Source of the DNA: CAZART01 sp964487555 | GTDB lineage: Bacteria; Bacteroidota; Rhodothermia; Rhodothermales; VXPQ01 | DNA length: 35,148 nucleotides | Reading direction: 5' to 3' | Assembly: GCA_964487555.1 (NCBI GenBank) | Contig: CAZART010000052.1 | Span: forward strand, 1-35,148 | Shown: positions 8,317 through 17,579 of the stretch, in pieces | Layout of the letters: the number at the start of each line of letters is the position of its first letter | How positions within the stretch are numbered: position 1 is the first letter of the stretch | Program-made: the position numbers and the translations under genes | Notes under the pieces: model-generated | What the model was told of the DNA's origin: nothing | The model's input: only the letters and a program-made list of their open reading frames with translations | Database searches by the model: none

Positions 8317-10755
8317 TCACTGCGCCCGCTGGCTTTCTTCTTGCGCGGCGGTGGCGCGCTGCCGGCCTGCTTTGCCGTCGCCGAAGCGGGTGGTATAGCT
8401 TAACCGGAACGTGCGGTCGGCGAAGTCGAGCTTCTGCTTGACATAGAACGGATCACCGGTACCTCCCGTAGTCCAGACCATGCGCATCGTGTCGAACACG
8501 TCGTCCACGGCCAGCGTCAGCTTGCCGCGCGCCGAGACGGATTTCTGAACCGCGAGATTCATGGTGTAGAGGGCTGCAGCCTCGCGGTCGCCGAATTGCA
8601 TCGGGCTTTGGTAGAACCCGCTCACCTCTAGCGTGAAGTCGCGCGGCAACGTGAAGTTCTGCGTCGAAATGATGCGGACAGAAGACCGGGTGAACGAAAC
8701 GATACCGCCGGCACGATACGTATCCAGTTCCTGCCATATCCCCATTACGTTATTCTGAGTGCTCCACCATCCGGTGATTTTGAGCGGTACGGCGAGCAGG
8801 GCTGTGGCGGACTGAGCGCCGCGGAAGTTCGTCGGATAGATCAGCTGCACGTTTTCGCCGGGGATGGCGTGGTTCTGGAAGCCGACGATCGTACTGTCCT
8901 CCCAGCCGTATGCAAGCGAGATGACGGTGGACTTCACGGTGAGATCCGCCTTAACGCTATTGATGATGGCCGGCTGCAGGGCAACGTTCCCGGTAAGCAG
9001 CGTATAAGGATCCATGAAATAGAGGAAGGGCGCGAGATTGCCGAAAGACGGCCGTGTGATGCGGCGAGAATACGCTCCGCCGACCTGAACCTTCTCGGTG
9101 AGCTTGTGCGAGAACGAGGCGCTCGGAAAGAAGCTGCCGAACTGACGATTCACGATGTCCTGTTGTTGGACGGAGCCGAGGTTCGCATCGGTATACTCGA
9201 ACCGCAGCCCGGCCTTTATGGAGGTTTTTTTGCTCACCGTGTAGTCCGCGCTCGCATAGGCGGCGAGCAGGTCCTCACGAAGCTCGCTCTTTGAGCTGAG
9301 ACCGGTATTTGCCACCCAGTCGCTCTCAATCCTCCCTTCGAATGTCGCCTCATTGGTGAAGCGGGCAAACGCACCCTTCACACCTGCGCCTATCCGCAAC
9401 TTCCCGCCATGCTTCCCGTCGTAGTCGGCTTTCGCCGCCGTGATGTGGAGGGGAGTGCTCTTACCGCTCTCCATTCGCTCTTCCGTCACCAGGCCCGAAA
9501 GGACATCGGTGGTCGTGTTAAGATAGTCGGTCGGATTTTCATTCCAGTACTGCAGGCGGTCGACATCGACGGTGATTGTCCGATCACTCGTGAGCTTGTG
9601 CCTCAAATTTAAGTTGCCCATGGCATGGCGCCACTGATTGATCTCGTCATTTTCGCTCCGGACGAGCGTGATCGGAGTACCGTTCTTGTTGACCGAAAGC
9701 GTATTGAGCGCGTCCATGGTCCACCGGTTATCGAAGGTCGCCGCCACGGCTCCCACGGTCGTCTTATCGTGCAGGTGGTAGTCGAGCGCCATATGGAGGT
9801 TATGCACGATCCGGCGCGGATCACGGTCTATGATCGTTGGCGTCTCTATAAGCCCTTCCGATCCGGAAATTCGGCGGAAGTTGGTCCAGAGCTGATTTTG
9901 TCCCGTCAGGAAGAAGGAATAGTTGCCAAAAAAATTGACTTTGCCGCGTCGATAGCTGGCCTCCGTACTGCCGTTGGCGGTTTCGCCGTTGCCGTAGCCG
10001 GCCGAAAGACTCAGCGATCCGTTCAGGCCGTCATCCTGGTTGCGCTTGAGCTCGATGTTGATGTACCCGGCGTTTCCCTCGGCATCGAACTCGGCGGACG
10101 GCGAGGTGATGAGCTCTATCGTCTCGATGTTGTCCGCGTTCATCCCGGCAAGAAACTGTACCAGGCCGTCGGCCGACAGGTAGTTGAGCTTGCCGTTGAT
10201 CATGACACGCACACCGTCCTTGCCGAGCATCGAGATCGTATTCGACAGCTTGTCAACGATGATGCCGGGCGAGCGCTCGAGAACCGTAAGAGCCGAAGCG
10301 CCGGCGAGGGTGAGGCTCGTGCCGACATTGATGACGAGCCGGTCGCCTTTCTGCTCGTAGAGGGCTCGCCGCGCCTCCACGGAGACTTCCTGCATCTGGA
10401 TGGCTTCCTGCTGCAGCGTCACCGGATCCAGGTACCGTATGTCCGGACCGCTCAGCGTGAGGGGCTCCGACAGATGATCGCGATAGCCGATCAGGGAGAC
10501 GTAGAGGAGGTAAGAACCAGGCTTCACTGATTCGAAGACGTACGCGCCCTCTTCATCTGCGACGGTGCCATGGACGAACGACGAATCGGCATGAAGCAGC
10601 TGAATGTTGGCGAATGCGACGGGGGCATCTTGTTCGTCGAAGACACGCCCCTCGATACGCATCTGGGCCTGCGACTCGAGTGAGGAGACCGCCAACAGCA
10701 GCATGAAGGCGCTCACGAACGCGAAGCGCATGATCCACGACATAGACTCAGACAT
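8317..10755 (-). CDS. TonB-dependent-receptor-like outer-membrane beta-barrel protein
   Basis: The start is placed at ATG 10755 (MSESMSWIMRF...), which gives a signal peptide ending SLESQA-QM; ATG 10743 is also possible, and the frame upstream of 10755 does not look coding. The mature protein (about 812 residues in all) has a carboxypeptidase-regulatory-like domain (RIEGRVFDEQDAPVAFANI ... SLIGYRD, about residues 30-110). A plug domain follows (LTVLERSPGIIVD, MINGK, IETIELITSPSAEFDAEGNAGYINI, about 150-235), then a long beta-barrel with alternating aromatic strands ending LSYTTRFGDG. This is the 'outer membrane beta-barrel family protein' type (PF14905-like) rather than classical SusC. No clear TonB box is seen. 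It lies opposite to the glycan locus and has no same-strand partner, so its ligand is unknown. Confidence 0.85.
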   Translation of the reverse strand: MSESMSWIMRFAFVSAFMLLLAVSSLESQAQMRIEGRVFDEQDAPVAFANIQLLHADSSFVHGTVADEEGAYVFESVKPGSYLLYVSLIGYRDHLSEPLTLSGPDIRYLDPVTLQQEAIQMQEVSVEARRALYEQKGDRLVINVGTSLTLAGASALTVLERSPGIIVDKLSNTISMLGKDGVRVMINGKLNYLSADGLVQFLAGMNADNIETIELITSPSAEFDAEGNAGYINIELKRNQDDGLNGSLSLSAGYGNGETANGSTEASYRRGKVNFFGNYSFFLTGQNQLWTNFRRISGSEGLIETPTIIDRDPRRIVHNLHMALDYHLHDKTTVGAVAATFDNRWTMDALNTLSVNKNGTPITLVRSENDEINQWRHAMGNLNLRHKLTSDRTITVDVDRLQYWNENPTDYLNTTTDVLSGLVTEERMESGKSTPLHITAAKADYDGKHGGKLRIGAGVKGAFARFTNEATFEGRIESDWVANTGLSSKSELREDLLAAYASADYTVSKKTSIKAGLRFEYTDANLGSVQQQDIVNRQFGSFFPSASFSHKLTEKVQVGGAYSRRITRPSFGNLAPFLYFMDPYTLLTGNVALQPAIINSVKADLTVKSTVISLAYGWEDSTIVGFQNHAIPGENVQLIYPTNFRGAQSATALLAVPLKITGWWSTQNNVMGIWQELDTYRAGGIVSFTRSSVRIISTQNFTLPRDFTLEVSGFYQSPMQFGDREAAALYTMNLAVQKSVSARGKLTLAVDDVFDTMRMVWTTGGTGDPFYVKQKLDFADRTFRLSYTTRFGDGKAGRQRATAAQEESQRAQ

Positions 10756-11065
10756 TGGGGAGATCTCGATAGGGAAGGAGGCGTTCTGGGCACCGAGGTG
10801 GGTATTGTGCCTCCGGAATGCCGCGCAGAGCCAACGCGGAAAGGCGTTTTCGCCTGAACTGCAGCGCACGCATAGTACATCGGGGCGATGCACCGAGCAA
10901 TAGCCTCGCGACTCGAGGCGCCGCTTTATTTCGAGAAACAGGCAAAGGCATGCCCGTCATCAATCGGAACGTGCGGCTACATGCAGGCGCCGTGGTCGCG
11001 TCTCCACACGCGAACCAGCGGCAAGTACCTTTTGCACCTTAAGCTCAGAGTTCATCCTGATAGAA
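10756..11065. other. Non-coding upstream region of the receptor gene
   Basis: About 310 bp upstream of the receptor start and before the small + strand frame. No gene, remnant or strong hairpin was recognised. It must carry the receptor promoter on the minus strand, but I could not find a convincing Bacteroidota-type promoter (TTG then TAnnTTTG at the usual spacing). Confidence 0.4.
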
Positions 11066-11440
11066 GTGTTCCATGACCCAGATCTTCTGCTTCTCCTCGC
11101 CTGCTGTGCCGCCCCTTGCGACGGCCGGCGGCCTGGCGGGCCGTCTACGACGAGTTCACCGCTCTCGGCCCTCTTCACCATCGCCACAGCGGCCTTGATC
11201 GGTTTTCGCTTTGGGCAAGGCTGGCTGCACTACGTGGCCGTGCTGTTGACGTGCGCGGTACTCGTCCTCCTCCCCGGGCTCAACGTAGCGATCATCGGCC
11301 TGGTGGACGTGCCCAGCAGCGCCGCCTACCTCATCGCCGAAATGTTTGCGCTCATCGTTGCGCTCAATCTGGTATTTCTGGGGGGCTTCCTGGTGCTGGA
11401 GCGCAGGCGATTCTTTGCGAAGCCGCTGATACATGCGTAA
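11066..11440 (+). CDS. Possible small multi-pass membrane protein
   Basis: The open frame from GTG 11066 encodes 124 residues. Its last 85 or so look like a real membrane protein: about three hydrophobic helices (LFTIATAALIGF, YVAVLLTCAVLVLLPGLNVAIIGLV and YLIAEMFALIVALNLVFLGGFLVL) followed by a positive ERRRFF end. The first 35 residues are Cys/Pro-rich and not convincing, so the true start may be internal or the 5' part may be damaged. I recognise no family. It is an isolated + strand gene between two minus-strand genes. The alternating hydrophobicity supports coding, but an unannotated artefact in GC-rich DNA remains possible. Confidence 0.4.
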   Translation: MFHDPDLLLLLACCAAPCDGRRPGGPSTTSSPLSALFTIATAALIGFRFGQGWLHYVAVLLTCAVLVLLPGLNVAIIGLVDVPSSAAYLIAEMFALIVALNLVFLGGFLVLERRRFFAKPLIHA

Positions 11441-11471
11441 TCCGCGCTTGAAAAGATCCGACGGCAAGCCA

Positions 11472-12254
11472 TCAGTTCGTGGTGCGGTCGCCCCCGCTCG
11501 CGGGCTCGTCGTGCGGAGATGCATCTCGGCTGCTCAGCCGCGCGAGGTTGTATATGAGGCGGCCGACTTCCTCCCTGTAGTTTCGGTGGATTTTCAGCAT
11601 CAGCTCATCTTTATTTGATCCGGGCATCGCATCCAATAGTCCGCGGTTCTTTGGCCGGATGTAGAGGCGATCGTACGATCGCCTCTCCTCCAGGCGCACG
11701 TCCATCAAAGCCCGCGGTGCGACCTTGATCAATTGCTGATTCGTGTCGAAGTCTCCGACAAGGGCGTCCTTTACGTCGAAGACGAGGAACTCCTCGTCTT
11801 CCAGATACAGGTCACCTTTGATCGTACGCAACCCTACGTCGGGTCCGCGATAAGGAATCCGGCTCACCTGGCCCGGAGTGCTACGATAGGACATCACACG
11901 CTGAAGGTGCGAGACCAGCGCCTCCGCCTCCTTGCGATGCGCCCACTTCACCTTGAGTACGATCTGAGCGTTCGTCGAGATCGGCACATCTTCGAACGCG
12001 GTGAGTCGCCTGGGCCGCAAGGTAATGACAGGGCCGGGGAATCTCCGCTTGAAGGTAACCTCCCGCAGCACGTCCAGCGACAGATCGATCGTCGCGACCT
12101 TCGAAGCGCGCGCAAGAAGCTCGTTCGTCTGATACTCAATCGTCAGGGTCTCGTCCGAATAATTGAGCAAGCCTTCGATCTCGAAGATCCCCCGCAGAAG
12201 ATCCGCAATGGAGACCTCCACCGACACGGGGATGCTGAATTCGGTCGTGAGCAT
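11472..12254 (-). CDS. Hypothetical cytoplasmic protein
   Basis: ATG 12254 (MLTTEFSIPVSVEV) is preferred over the longer frame to 12335, whose extra residues are Ser/Pro/Met-rich and unlike the rest. The 260-residue protein has no signal peptide or membrane helix and I do not recognise its family. It contains two similar-looking beta-rich segments (FEIEGLLNYSDETLTIEYQT near 24-43 and LRTIKGDLYLEDEEFLVFDVKD near 141-162), each followed by a TL-P-R/R-LY-RPKN type strand. This suggests two PH-like or small barrel modules joined by a helix (WAHRKEAEALVSHLQRVM). The acidic/basic composition fits a soluble protein. The ends show a polar tail (SGGDRTTN). No neighbour on the same strand gives context. 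Confidence 0.6.
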   Translation of the reverse strand: MLTTEFSIPVSVEVSIADLLRGIFEIEGLLNYSDETLTIEYQTNELLARASKVATIDLSLDVLREVTFKRRFPGPVITLRPRRLTAFEDVPISTNAQIVLKVKWAHRKEAEALVSHLQRVMSYRSTPGQVSRIPYRGPDVGLRTIKGDLYLEDEEFLVFDVKDALVGDFDTNQQLIKVAPRALMDVRLEERRSYDRLYIRPKNRGLLDAMPGSNKDELMLKIHRNYREEVGRLIYNLARLSSRDASPHDEPASGGDRTTN

Positions 12255-12852
12255 GGGCCACCAGGGGCTTGAGGGTGAAAGCGACGGACCGCGCAACATG
12301 CGGCTCCGGGCCGAGAGCGTTTCCATGTGAAGCATGTGCGGTACGCCTGCAGCCTTTCATCCGTACGATGAGTGATGCCGGTCCGATCCCCATATTCTTT
12401 CGCCTGGCGACGCGGGTCGCATTCCGGATGACGCGGGCGCGGCCTGGTGCAGGGCACGCCGCATGAGCCGTCGGGGCCGCGACCGTTCTTCCCCATCCGA
12501 GTGCGATTCTCTCGCGGCGGCGCGATCCTGTTCCGGGAAACTCCATTACGCGCCGTCCGGGTGCATCCAAATGCTCGCGAAGGATATTGCGGAGCTGGGT
12601 TTGGAGGTAGCCGTGGAGCGCGTTCGCCGGACTCATGACGAGCTGTCCCATTGCAAAACCTCGAGGCTACGCCCTCTCGGTGCGTGCGGTGCTTGTATAG
12701 TTTATGCGGTAGAGGTATCGTTATAGGAAATTCCATACGATGCCCTGCCGTATCCCCTTGATCGAAGGCCAAAGCCGGCTACTCAGGACAACGCGCTGCC
12801 CGCCGATCGGTCCAGGCGCAGGGCTTAGCGTTCGACCATTCGGGGTATCGCC
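12255..12852. other. Divergent intergenic region, nearly empty
   Basis: About 600 bp between the divergently transcribed hypothetical gene and the secreted phospholipase-like gene. Apart from the possible Uma2 remnant annotated inside it I see no gene or RNA. Both promoters must lie here; a TATAGTTTATG stretch at 12696-12706 is AT-rich against the background but has no well-spaced upstream element. Confidence 0.45.
12520..12651 (-). pseudogene. Possible Uma2-family (DUF820) N-terminal remnant
   Basis: Reading minus from ATG 12651, the peptide begins MGQLVMSPANALHGYLQTQL and continues RNILREHL before dissolving into Arg/Pro-rich sequence. Uma2-family proteins (PD-(D/E)XK nuclease fold) start with a similar 'G-lv-MSP-p---Hg-iq--l---L--hl' strand-helix pattern. 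A stop lies just upstream and no Uma2 core follows, so if real it is a broken fragment. The match is short; chance similarity is possible. Confidence 0.35.
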
Positions 12853-15800
12853 ATGCCGAAGCATCTCCGTGGTGCGGGTTCGTTGTACACACGTCAATCC
12901 TCCGTCGGGCCTGCCGTCGATCCGATCTTCACACGCCGACGCCTCGGCGGGTCTGCCGTCGTCGCGATCGTATTTGTCTTGCTACTGACATCCATCCGGC
13001 CGGCGCATGCCTGGAAGCCGAGCACGCACGTTTACCTCGCGCTGCAGGCGCTCGACGAAATCACGAACGTGCACGACATGCTCGGCAACGCGAAAGCCGA
13101 AGGCGAGGTTGTTTTCTATCGCGTCAACTACGAGTCCGGCGAGGTGTTGGAGCGGATCGGCACCTACGAGGCGAACATGCAGCTGGTCAACGCGCTTCAG
13201 ACGCATCGGCGGGCGTTTGTCACCGGCGTCCTCGGGCCGGACGCGTACCCCGATATCGCCACGGGCCAGCAGCGCATCCATGTTCGCCATCCCGTGTACA
13301 CCGACCGCTGGCTCCGGTATCTGTGGGATCAAGCCCAGGGGAAGGACGCGGTGATCACCGCCTTCGTGTTCGGTTATCTCGTGCATGCGACGGGTGACAT
13401 GTTCATGCACACCTACGTGAATCATTATGCGGGCGGCCCGTTCGCGGCGGATGTCCACCGGGTCGCCGGGAATCCCCTCAACTTCAACGCAGCCCGGCAC
13501 GTGGTGCTGGAATCGTATATCGGCAAGCGCGCCCCGGAATTGAACCGGGTTGATTACGACATCGGCCCGAGCCTGGAGCCGGTGCTGCGGGAGTTCATCT
13601 ACCGGCACCTCACAGACGCGCGCACGCTGGACCATCCCGATCTCGATCCGCGCGGCGCTAGAACACTCGGCGACTCGGTGATGGTCATTAAGCCGTACGG
13701 TCAGTTTACCGGCGGCCTGGATTATGAGAGTGCCGTGCCCCGCTTCTTTTCCAATCTCCGCGACGGGCTGACCGGCTATCTGACCCTTGTCGACGACACG
13801 GTTGCCGCCATCGATGGGCGCATCGACCGAATCTTCGCGGACGCCGCCGAGCAGAGCTGTCCCGCGAACGTGACCTGTGCGAGCCCGCTCGAAGAGCAGA
13901 CGCCGTCATGCGTCGGTGCGTGCGGCCTCGCCGCCACTGCCGCCGCGCCGCATGCCGCCTACCGCACCGCATTTCTCGGCGCCCATGCCGCCCCGTACAA
14001 CTATGTGAAGCTTGAGTGGGTGCCGAACATCGACGACGGGTTACGGAGATGGCTGGACCTGAATCACCAGTTTGCCAGGAAGCTTCTCTACCACCCCGAA
14101 GGAGAATCTGATTTGACGGGGGCCAGAGACGCGGCTTCTGTTTACGCCGACGTGTACCTGCCCGGAATGCTCGGGGCGCCGAGCGTCGTCGGTGAGTTTG
14201 CCGCGTTCTCGCAAGCGATCAAGGACATGATATTCGGGGACGTCCAGGAGCAGCTCGACGCGCTTCGGGCGAACGTTCTTCGCACCCTCTTTGTGTGGGC
14301 TTTCCAGATGACGCCCGAAGAGTTCCAGGATTTGTATGCAAGTCCGCAGGCCGTATTCGATGATATTCTCCCCTTCAGCTACACGAGCGAGGAGGGCGCG
14401 GCCGCGGCGACGATCACGCTCAGCGAGCTGAACCAGGAGCTCGGCATCGACGACCCGGCGTTTATCTTCCCGGAATCGACGTGGAATCCCCTTTCATTCC
14501 CGCCGGCATTCAACACGATTACGTTGACCAAGATCATGCTCCTGAGCGAGTCCGGCCTGCAGCAGCTCGTAGCAGACCTGGGGGGCGAATGTCCGAACGG
14601 CGTCTGCCTCCCCGCCGGAAATGCGATGCTGGGATTTATGCGGTCGCTGGACGAGAGCCGGCAGTGGCTCCCCGACGACGTCACGGAAGAGCTGGATGCC
14701 CCGGAATTTGACGCGTACAAGCACTCGCTGCACGGCTTTCTCTTCGAACCTTGTTCGCCCTACCGCCAGATCTTCATGGAACAGCTCGGCGACGACGTAG
14801 CCGCCTACGCCGCGGAAGGACGATCCGTCGAGTCGAGACCCTGTCCACCGGTTGAGCCTCTGGACGCGCCCGTCGTGACGCCGGACGGAGGTACGTTCGC
14901 GGATCCGATTACGGTAGCGATCTCACCGCCTTTGAACCTGTCCGAATCGGAGCAGACCGACCTCGAGCTGTATTACACGCTGCAAGTTTCCGGAAGCGTG
15001 GTCGAACCCGTACGTCCGACGGCGGAGTCGGCCGATTCACGAGTGCATCCGTACACAGAGCCGTTCGACGTCTTTCCGCCCCTCGATCCGGACCAGCTTC
15101 CGATCACCCTGCGGGCAAAGGCCTACCACCCGGGCTATCTGCCTAGCGAGACGGTCGTGGCCGACTTTGATATCGATGCGCGTGTGGCCACGCCTGCCTT
15201 TTCGCGAGCGAGCGGCGAATACCTGGAGCCGTTCACCGTTTCGATCGCTGTTCCCGACGATCCCGGCGGGACCGTCATATTTTATACTCTGACCGGTGAT
15301 ACGCCGGACTACAACGACACGCCCTATACAGGTCCGCTGCAGCTATCCAGAGGCAGCTACACACTGAAAGCCGCGGCCTACCGAATCGGATACGTGCGCA
15401 GCGAGGTCGCCTCGGCCGACTACCGCATCTACGCACCCGACGAGGTCGAGCGGGCCGAGCCGCCCTTCTTCGTTTCGCCGCGCGGCTCGGGAACGTACGC
15501 GGACGCGGTACAGGTGGCGATGGATACGCACACGCAGGACGGCCGCATCCGCTGGACGATCGGTGAAGACGGCCTTCCGGCTTTCGATCCGACGGAAACC
15601 CTCGGAAATGCCTATTCGGGGCCGTTCAACCTGTCGAAAGGCAACTGGTTTATCCGGGCCATCACGGTCAAGGAAGGGCTATTCCCGAGTGAGCTCTCGC
15701 AAATCAACGTAGAGGTCGTCGACCCGCTCGGCACCACGGCCGCGCCGACCGTGAGCCCCGCAGGAGGTGTCTTCGAGAACGACGTCGAGGTGCAGCTAAC

Positions 15801-17109
15801 GGCCGCGGTTACGTTCGTGAACAACGAGGGGCAGACGGTGACGGACTCGAGCGGCATGCAGCTTCAATACACGCTCGACGGCTCAGACCCCGACATCAAT
15901 CCGGGTTTCAATCCAGCTGCGAACCGGCGTTATACGGGGCCTTTCGCGCTGCGCCGCTCGTCGACGCTGCGGGCCCTCGCCTACCGCACGTTCTTTCCCG
16001 TCAGCGAGGTGACGGAGGTGGTGTTCGAATTCGTCTGCGCCACGCCCGGCATAAGCCCCGCGTCCGGGATTTTCTACGATTCCGTCCGCGTCGATCTGAA
16101 TTCCATCACCGAGAACGCTCGCATCCGCTACACGCTTGACGGCAGCGAGCCGACCGAAGAATCGGCCTTGTTTACCGAGCCGTTTACGCTATCGAGCAGC
16201 ACGACCGTTCGGGCGCGCGCATACAAGAACGGGTACACGTTCAGCGACGTGGCAACCGAGTCATTCGTCATCGAACAAGGAGCATCACCCGCGATTGCCC
16301 GGCACCCGCAAAGCGTGGAGGCCCTCATCGGCACGACGGCGGTATTTGCCGTGCGGGCGTCCGGCTCGCCTGAGCCCGCCCATCAATGGCTTTTTGACGG
16401 CGAACCCGTAGAAGGCGCCGACACCGATTCCCTGGCCATCGATGACGTCCAAGCGTCTGATGAGGGAGCCTATGCCGTTCGACTTAGCAACATCGCCGGA
16501 GAAGTGACCTCGGAGTCGGCGACGTTGTCGGTCGTGGCTGAACCGATGGCGCCGGTAATTACCATGGATCTCACGGCAAGGATGGAAGTGGAGCAAGGCC
16601 GGCCCGTGTCGTTTGGTGTTGAGGCGAGCGGCTCGCCGACACCGACGTTCCGCTGGGTTCGAAACGCGACCGTGCTACCCTCGCGATCCACGCCTTCGAT
16701 TTCCTATGCGGCGGCGGACCTCTCGCACGCCGGATCCTACGGGGTCACGGTACAAAACGTCGCCGGCACGGTTGTAAGCACGGAAATGCAGCTGGTGATA
16801 CGCCTTGCCGCCAACGTGGCCGTAGAGGAGGGCGGCGAGGCGCCGGAGACCTTTGATCTCGGCCAAAACTACCCCAATCCATTCAATCCGATGACGACGA
16901 TCCCCTTCTCCGTACCGACGGCGGCGCACGTGCATCTGACGATATTCGACGTTACCGGACGGCAGATCGCGGTGGTGGTGTCACGTGCGTTTGCGCCCGG
17001 CCGTTATACGGCGAGCTTTGACGGCTCCGGTCTGGCGAGCGGTGTCTATTTTTATCGCCTCCAGGCGCAAGAATGGTCGGAAGTAAAGAAACTGGTCCTG
17101 GTGGAGTAG
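12853..17109 (+). CDS. Secreted zinc-dependent phospholipase C-like protein with chitobiase-type and Ig-like repeats and a T9SS tail
   Basis: The 1418-residue protein starts at ATG 12853 with an Arg-rich N-terminus and hydrophobic core (AVVAIVFVLLL), cleaved after AHA so that Trp54 would be residue 1 of the mature enzyme. Family knowledge: in zinc-dependent PLCs such as the Bacillus cereus enzyme, an N-terminal Trp ligates zinc. Other likely ligands are His59, His178/Asp182/His186 in VHATGDMFMHTYVNHY, and His216/Glu220 in HVVLE. A four-Cys loop lies near 335-360. Then come about five chitobiase C-terminal-type beta modules (roughly 672-780, 780-865, 868-960, 962-1065, 1065-1145; YTLDGSEP-type cores) and two Ig-like domains (1150-1230, 1235-1318). 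It ends with a type A T9SS sorting domain (NYPNPFNP ... LVLVE, 1336-1418). Expected to be exported, then anchored or released at the surface. Lipid target unknown. Confidence 0.85.
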   Translation: MPKHLRGAGSLYTRQSSVGPAVDPIFTRRRLGGSAVVAIVFVLLLTSIRPAHAWKPSTHVYLALQALDEITNVHDMLGNAKAEGEVVFYRVNYESGEVLERIGTYEANMQLVNALQTHRRAFVTGVLGPDAYPDIATGQQRIHVRHPVYTDRWLRYLWDQAQGKDAVITAFVFGYLVHATGDMFMHTYVNHYAGGPFAADVHRVAGNPLNFNAARHVVLESYIGKRAPELNRVDYDIGPSLEPVLREFIYRHLTDARTLDHPDLDPRGARTLGDSVMVIKPYGQFTGGLDYESAVPRFFSNLRDGLTGYLTLVDDTVAAIDGRIDRIFADAAEQSCPANVTCASPLEEQTPSCVGACGLAATAAAPHAAYRTAFLGAHAAPYNYVKLEWVPNIDDGLRRWLDLNHQFARKLLYHPEGESDLTGARDAASVYADVYLPGMLGAPSVVGEFAAFSQAIKDMIFGDVQEQLDALRANVLRTLFVWAFQMTPEEFQDLYASPQAVFDDILPFSYTSEEGAAAATITLSELNQELGIDDPAFIFPESTWNPLSFPPAFNTITLTKIMLLSESGLQQLVADLGGECPNGVCLPAGNAMLGFMRSLDESRQWLPDDVTEELDAPEFDAYKHSLHGFLFEPCSPYRQIFMEQLGDDVAAYAAEGRSVESRPCPPVEPLDAPVVTPDGGTFADPITVAISPPLNLSESEQTDLELYYTLQVSGSVVEPVRPTAESADSRVHPYTEPFDVFPPLDPDQLPITLRAKAYHPGYLPSETVVADFDIDARVATPAFSRASGEYLEPFTVSIAVPDDPGGTVIFYTLTGDTPDYNDTPYTGPLQLSRGSYTLKAAAYRIGYVRSEVASADYRIYAPDEVERAEPPFFVSPRGSGTYADAVQVAMDTHTQDGRIRWTIGEDGLPAFDPTETLGNAYSGPFNLSKGNWFIRAITVKEGLFPSELSQINVEVVDPLGTTAAPTVSPAGGVFENDVEVQLTAAVTFVNNEGQTVTDSSGMQLQYTLDGSDPDINPGFNPAANRRYTGPFALRRSSTLRALAYRTFFPVSEVTEVVFEFVCATPGISPASGIFYDSVRVDLNSITENARIRYTLDGSEPTEESALFTEPFTLSSSTTVRARAYKNGYTFSDVATESFVIEQGASPAIARHPQSVEALIGTTAVFAVRASGSPEPAHQWLFDGEPVEGADTDSLAIDDVQASDEGAYAVRLSNIAGEVTSESATLSVVAEPMAPVITMDLTARMEVEQGRPVSFGVEASGSPTPTFRWVRNATVLPSRSTPSISYAAADLSHAGSYGVTVQNVAGTVVSTEMQLVIRLAANVAVEEGGEAPETFDLGQNYPNPFNPMTTIPFSVPTAAHVHLTIFDVTGRQIAVVVSRAFAPGRYTASFDGSGLASGVYFYRLQAQEWSEVKKLVLVE

Positions 17110-17125
17110 GGCGCGATGCTGGGAA

Positions 17126-17150
17126 CGCCGCATTCATCCGCAATGCGGCG
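17126..17150. terminator. Bidirectional hairpin between converging genes
   Basis: CGCCGCATT (17126-17134) pairs perfectly with AATGCGGCG (17142-17150) across a 7-nt loop, 17 nt after the phospholipase-like stop and 11 nt before the stop of hiuH on the other strand. Position between convergent stops fits a shared terminator, though no T-tract follows in either direction. Confidence 0.5.
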
Positions 17151-17160
17151 CATGAGGATG

Positions 17161-17577
17161 TTAGCTGCCGCGGTACGTCGAATACGACCACGGTGATACG
17201 AGGAGCGGCACGTGATAGTGGGCGTTCGCATCCGCGATGCCGAAGCGCACCGGCACTTGATTGAGAAAGGGGATCTCGCCGTCGGCACGCCGAGCCGCGG
17301 AGCCTTCCGGCGTGCTGCCGGTCGGACCAGGTTCCGTGATGTCGCCCTCCCTTCCCACATGCCCGCCTGAAGCGAAGTAGTCGCCGACGTGGAAGACCAG
17401 CTCGTATGTTCCGCTTGCAAATGCCTCCCCGGTCAATAAGGGCGCGTCCGTGCGGCCATCGGCGTTAGTCAGGACCGTTTTTACCAGATCCCGATCGCGC
17501 CACAGTTCGATCGTGACGCCGGATGCAGGGCGACCGGTTGCGGTGTCGAGTACGTGGGTTGTCAGCTTTCCGGGCAT
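17161..17577 (-). CDS. hiuH: 5-hydroxyisourate hydrolase (transthyretin-like)
   Basis: Start ATG 17577 is fixed by the family N-terminus KLTTHVLDTATGRPA; it lies 2 nt after the urate oxidase stop, so the two are translationally linked. The 138-residue protein hydrolyses 5-hydroxyisourate to OHCU. Family residues are present: His8 (TTHVLD), Arg42 (NADGR), His122 in YHVPLLVSPW, and the terminal YRGS signature (135-138). It is longer than the usual 110-120 residues because of a Gly/Pro-rich insert at about 73-101 (between GDYFASGG and EIPFLNQVPV), where most members run straight from the YF strand into FFP. The insert is in a surface loop region and leaves catalytic residues intact. Cytoplasmic by absence of a signal peptide. 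Last gene of the ureide cluster. Confidence 0.93.
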   Translation of the reverse strand: MPGKLTTHVLDTATGRPASGVTIELWRDRDLVKTVLTNADGRTDAPLLTGEAFASGTYELVFHVGDYFASGGHVGREGDITEPGPTGSTPEGSAARRADGEIPFLNQVPVRFGIADANAHYHVPLLVSPWSYSTYRGS

Positions 17578-17579
17578 GG

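Noticed and set aside
9625..10530. 301-codon + strand open frame inside the receptor gene
   Set aside because: The receptor plug and barrel motifs are clear on the minus strand; the antisense peptide is Val/Arg/Asp-rich shadow sequence.
12143..12772. 209-codon minus-strand frame upstream of the hypothetical gene
   Set aside because: Arg/Pro/His-rich composition without a domain and overlap with a better-supported frame; treated as non-coding.
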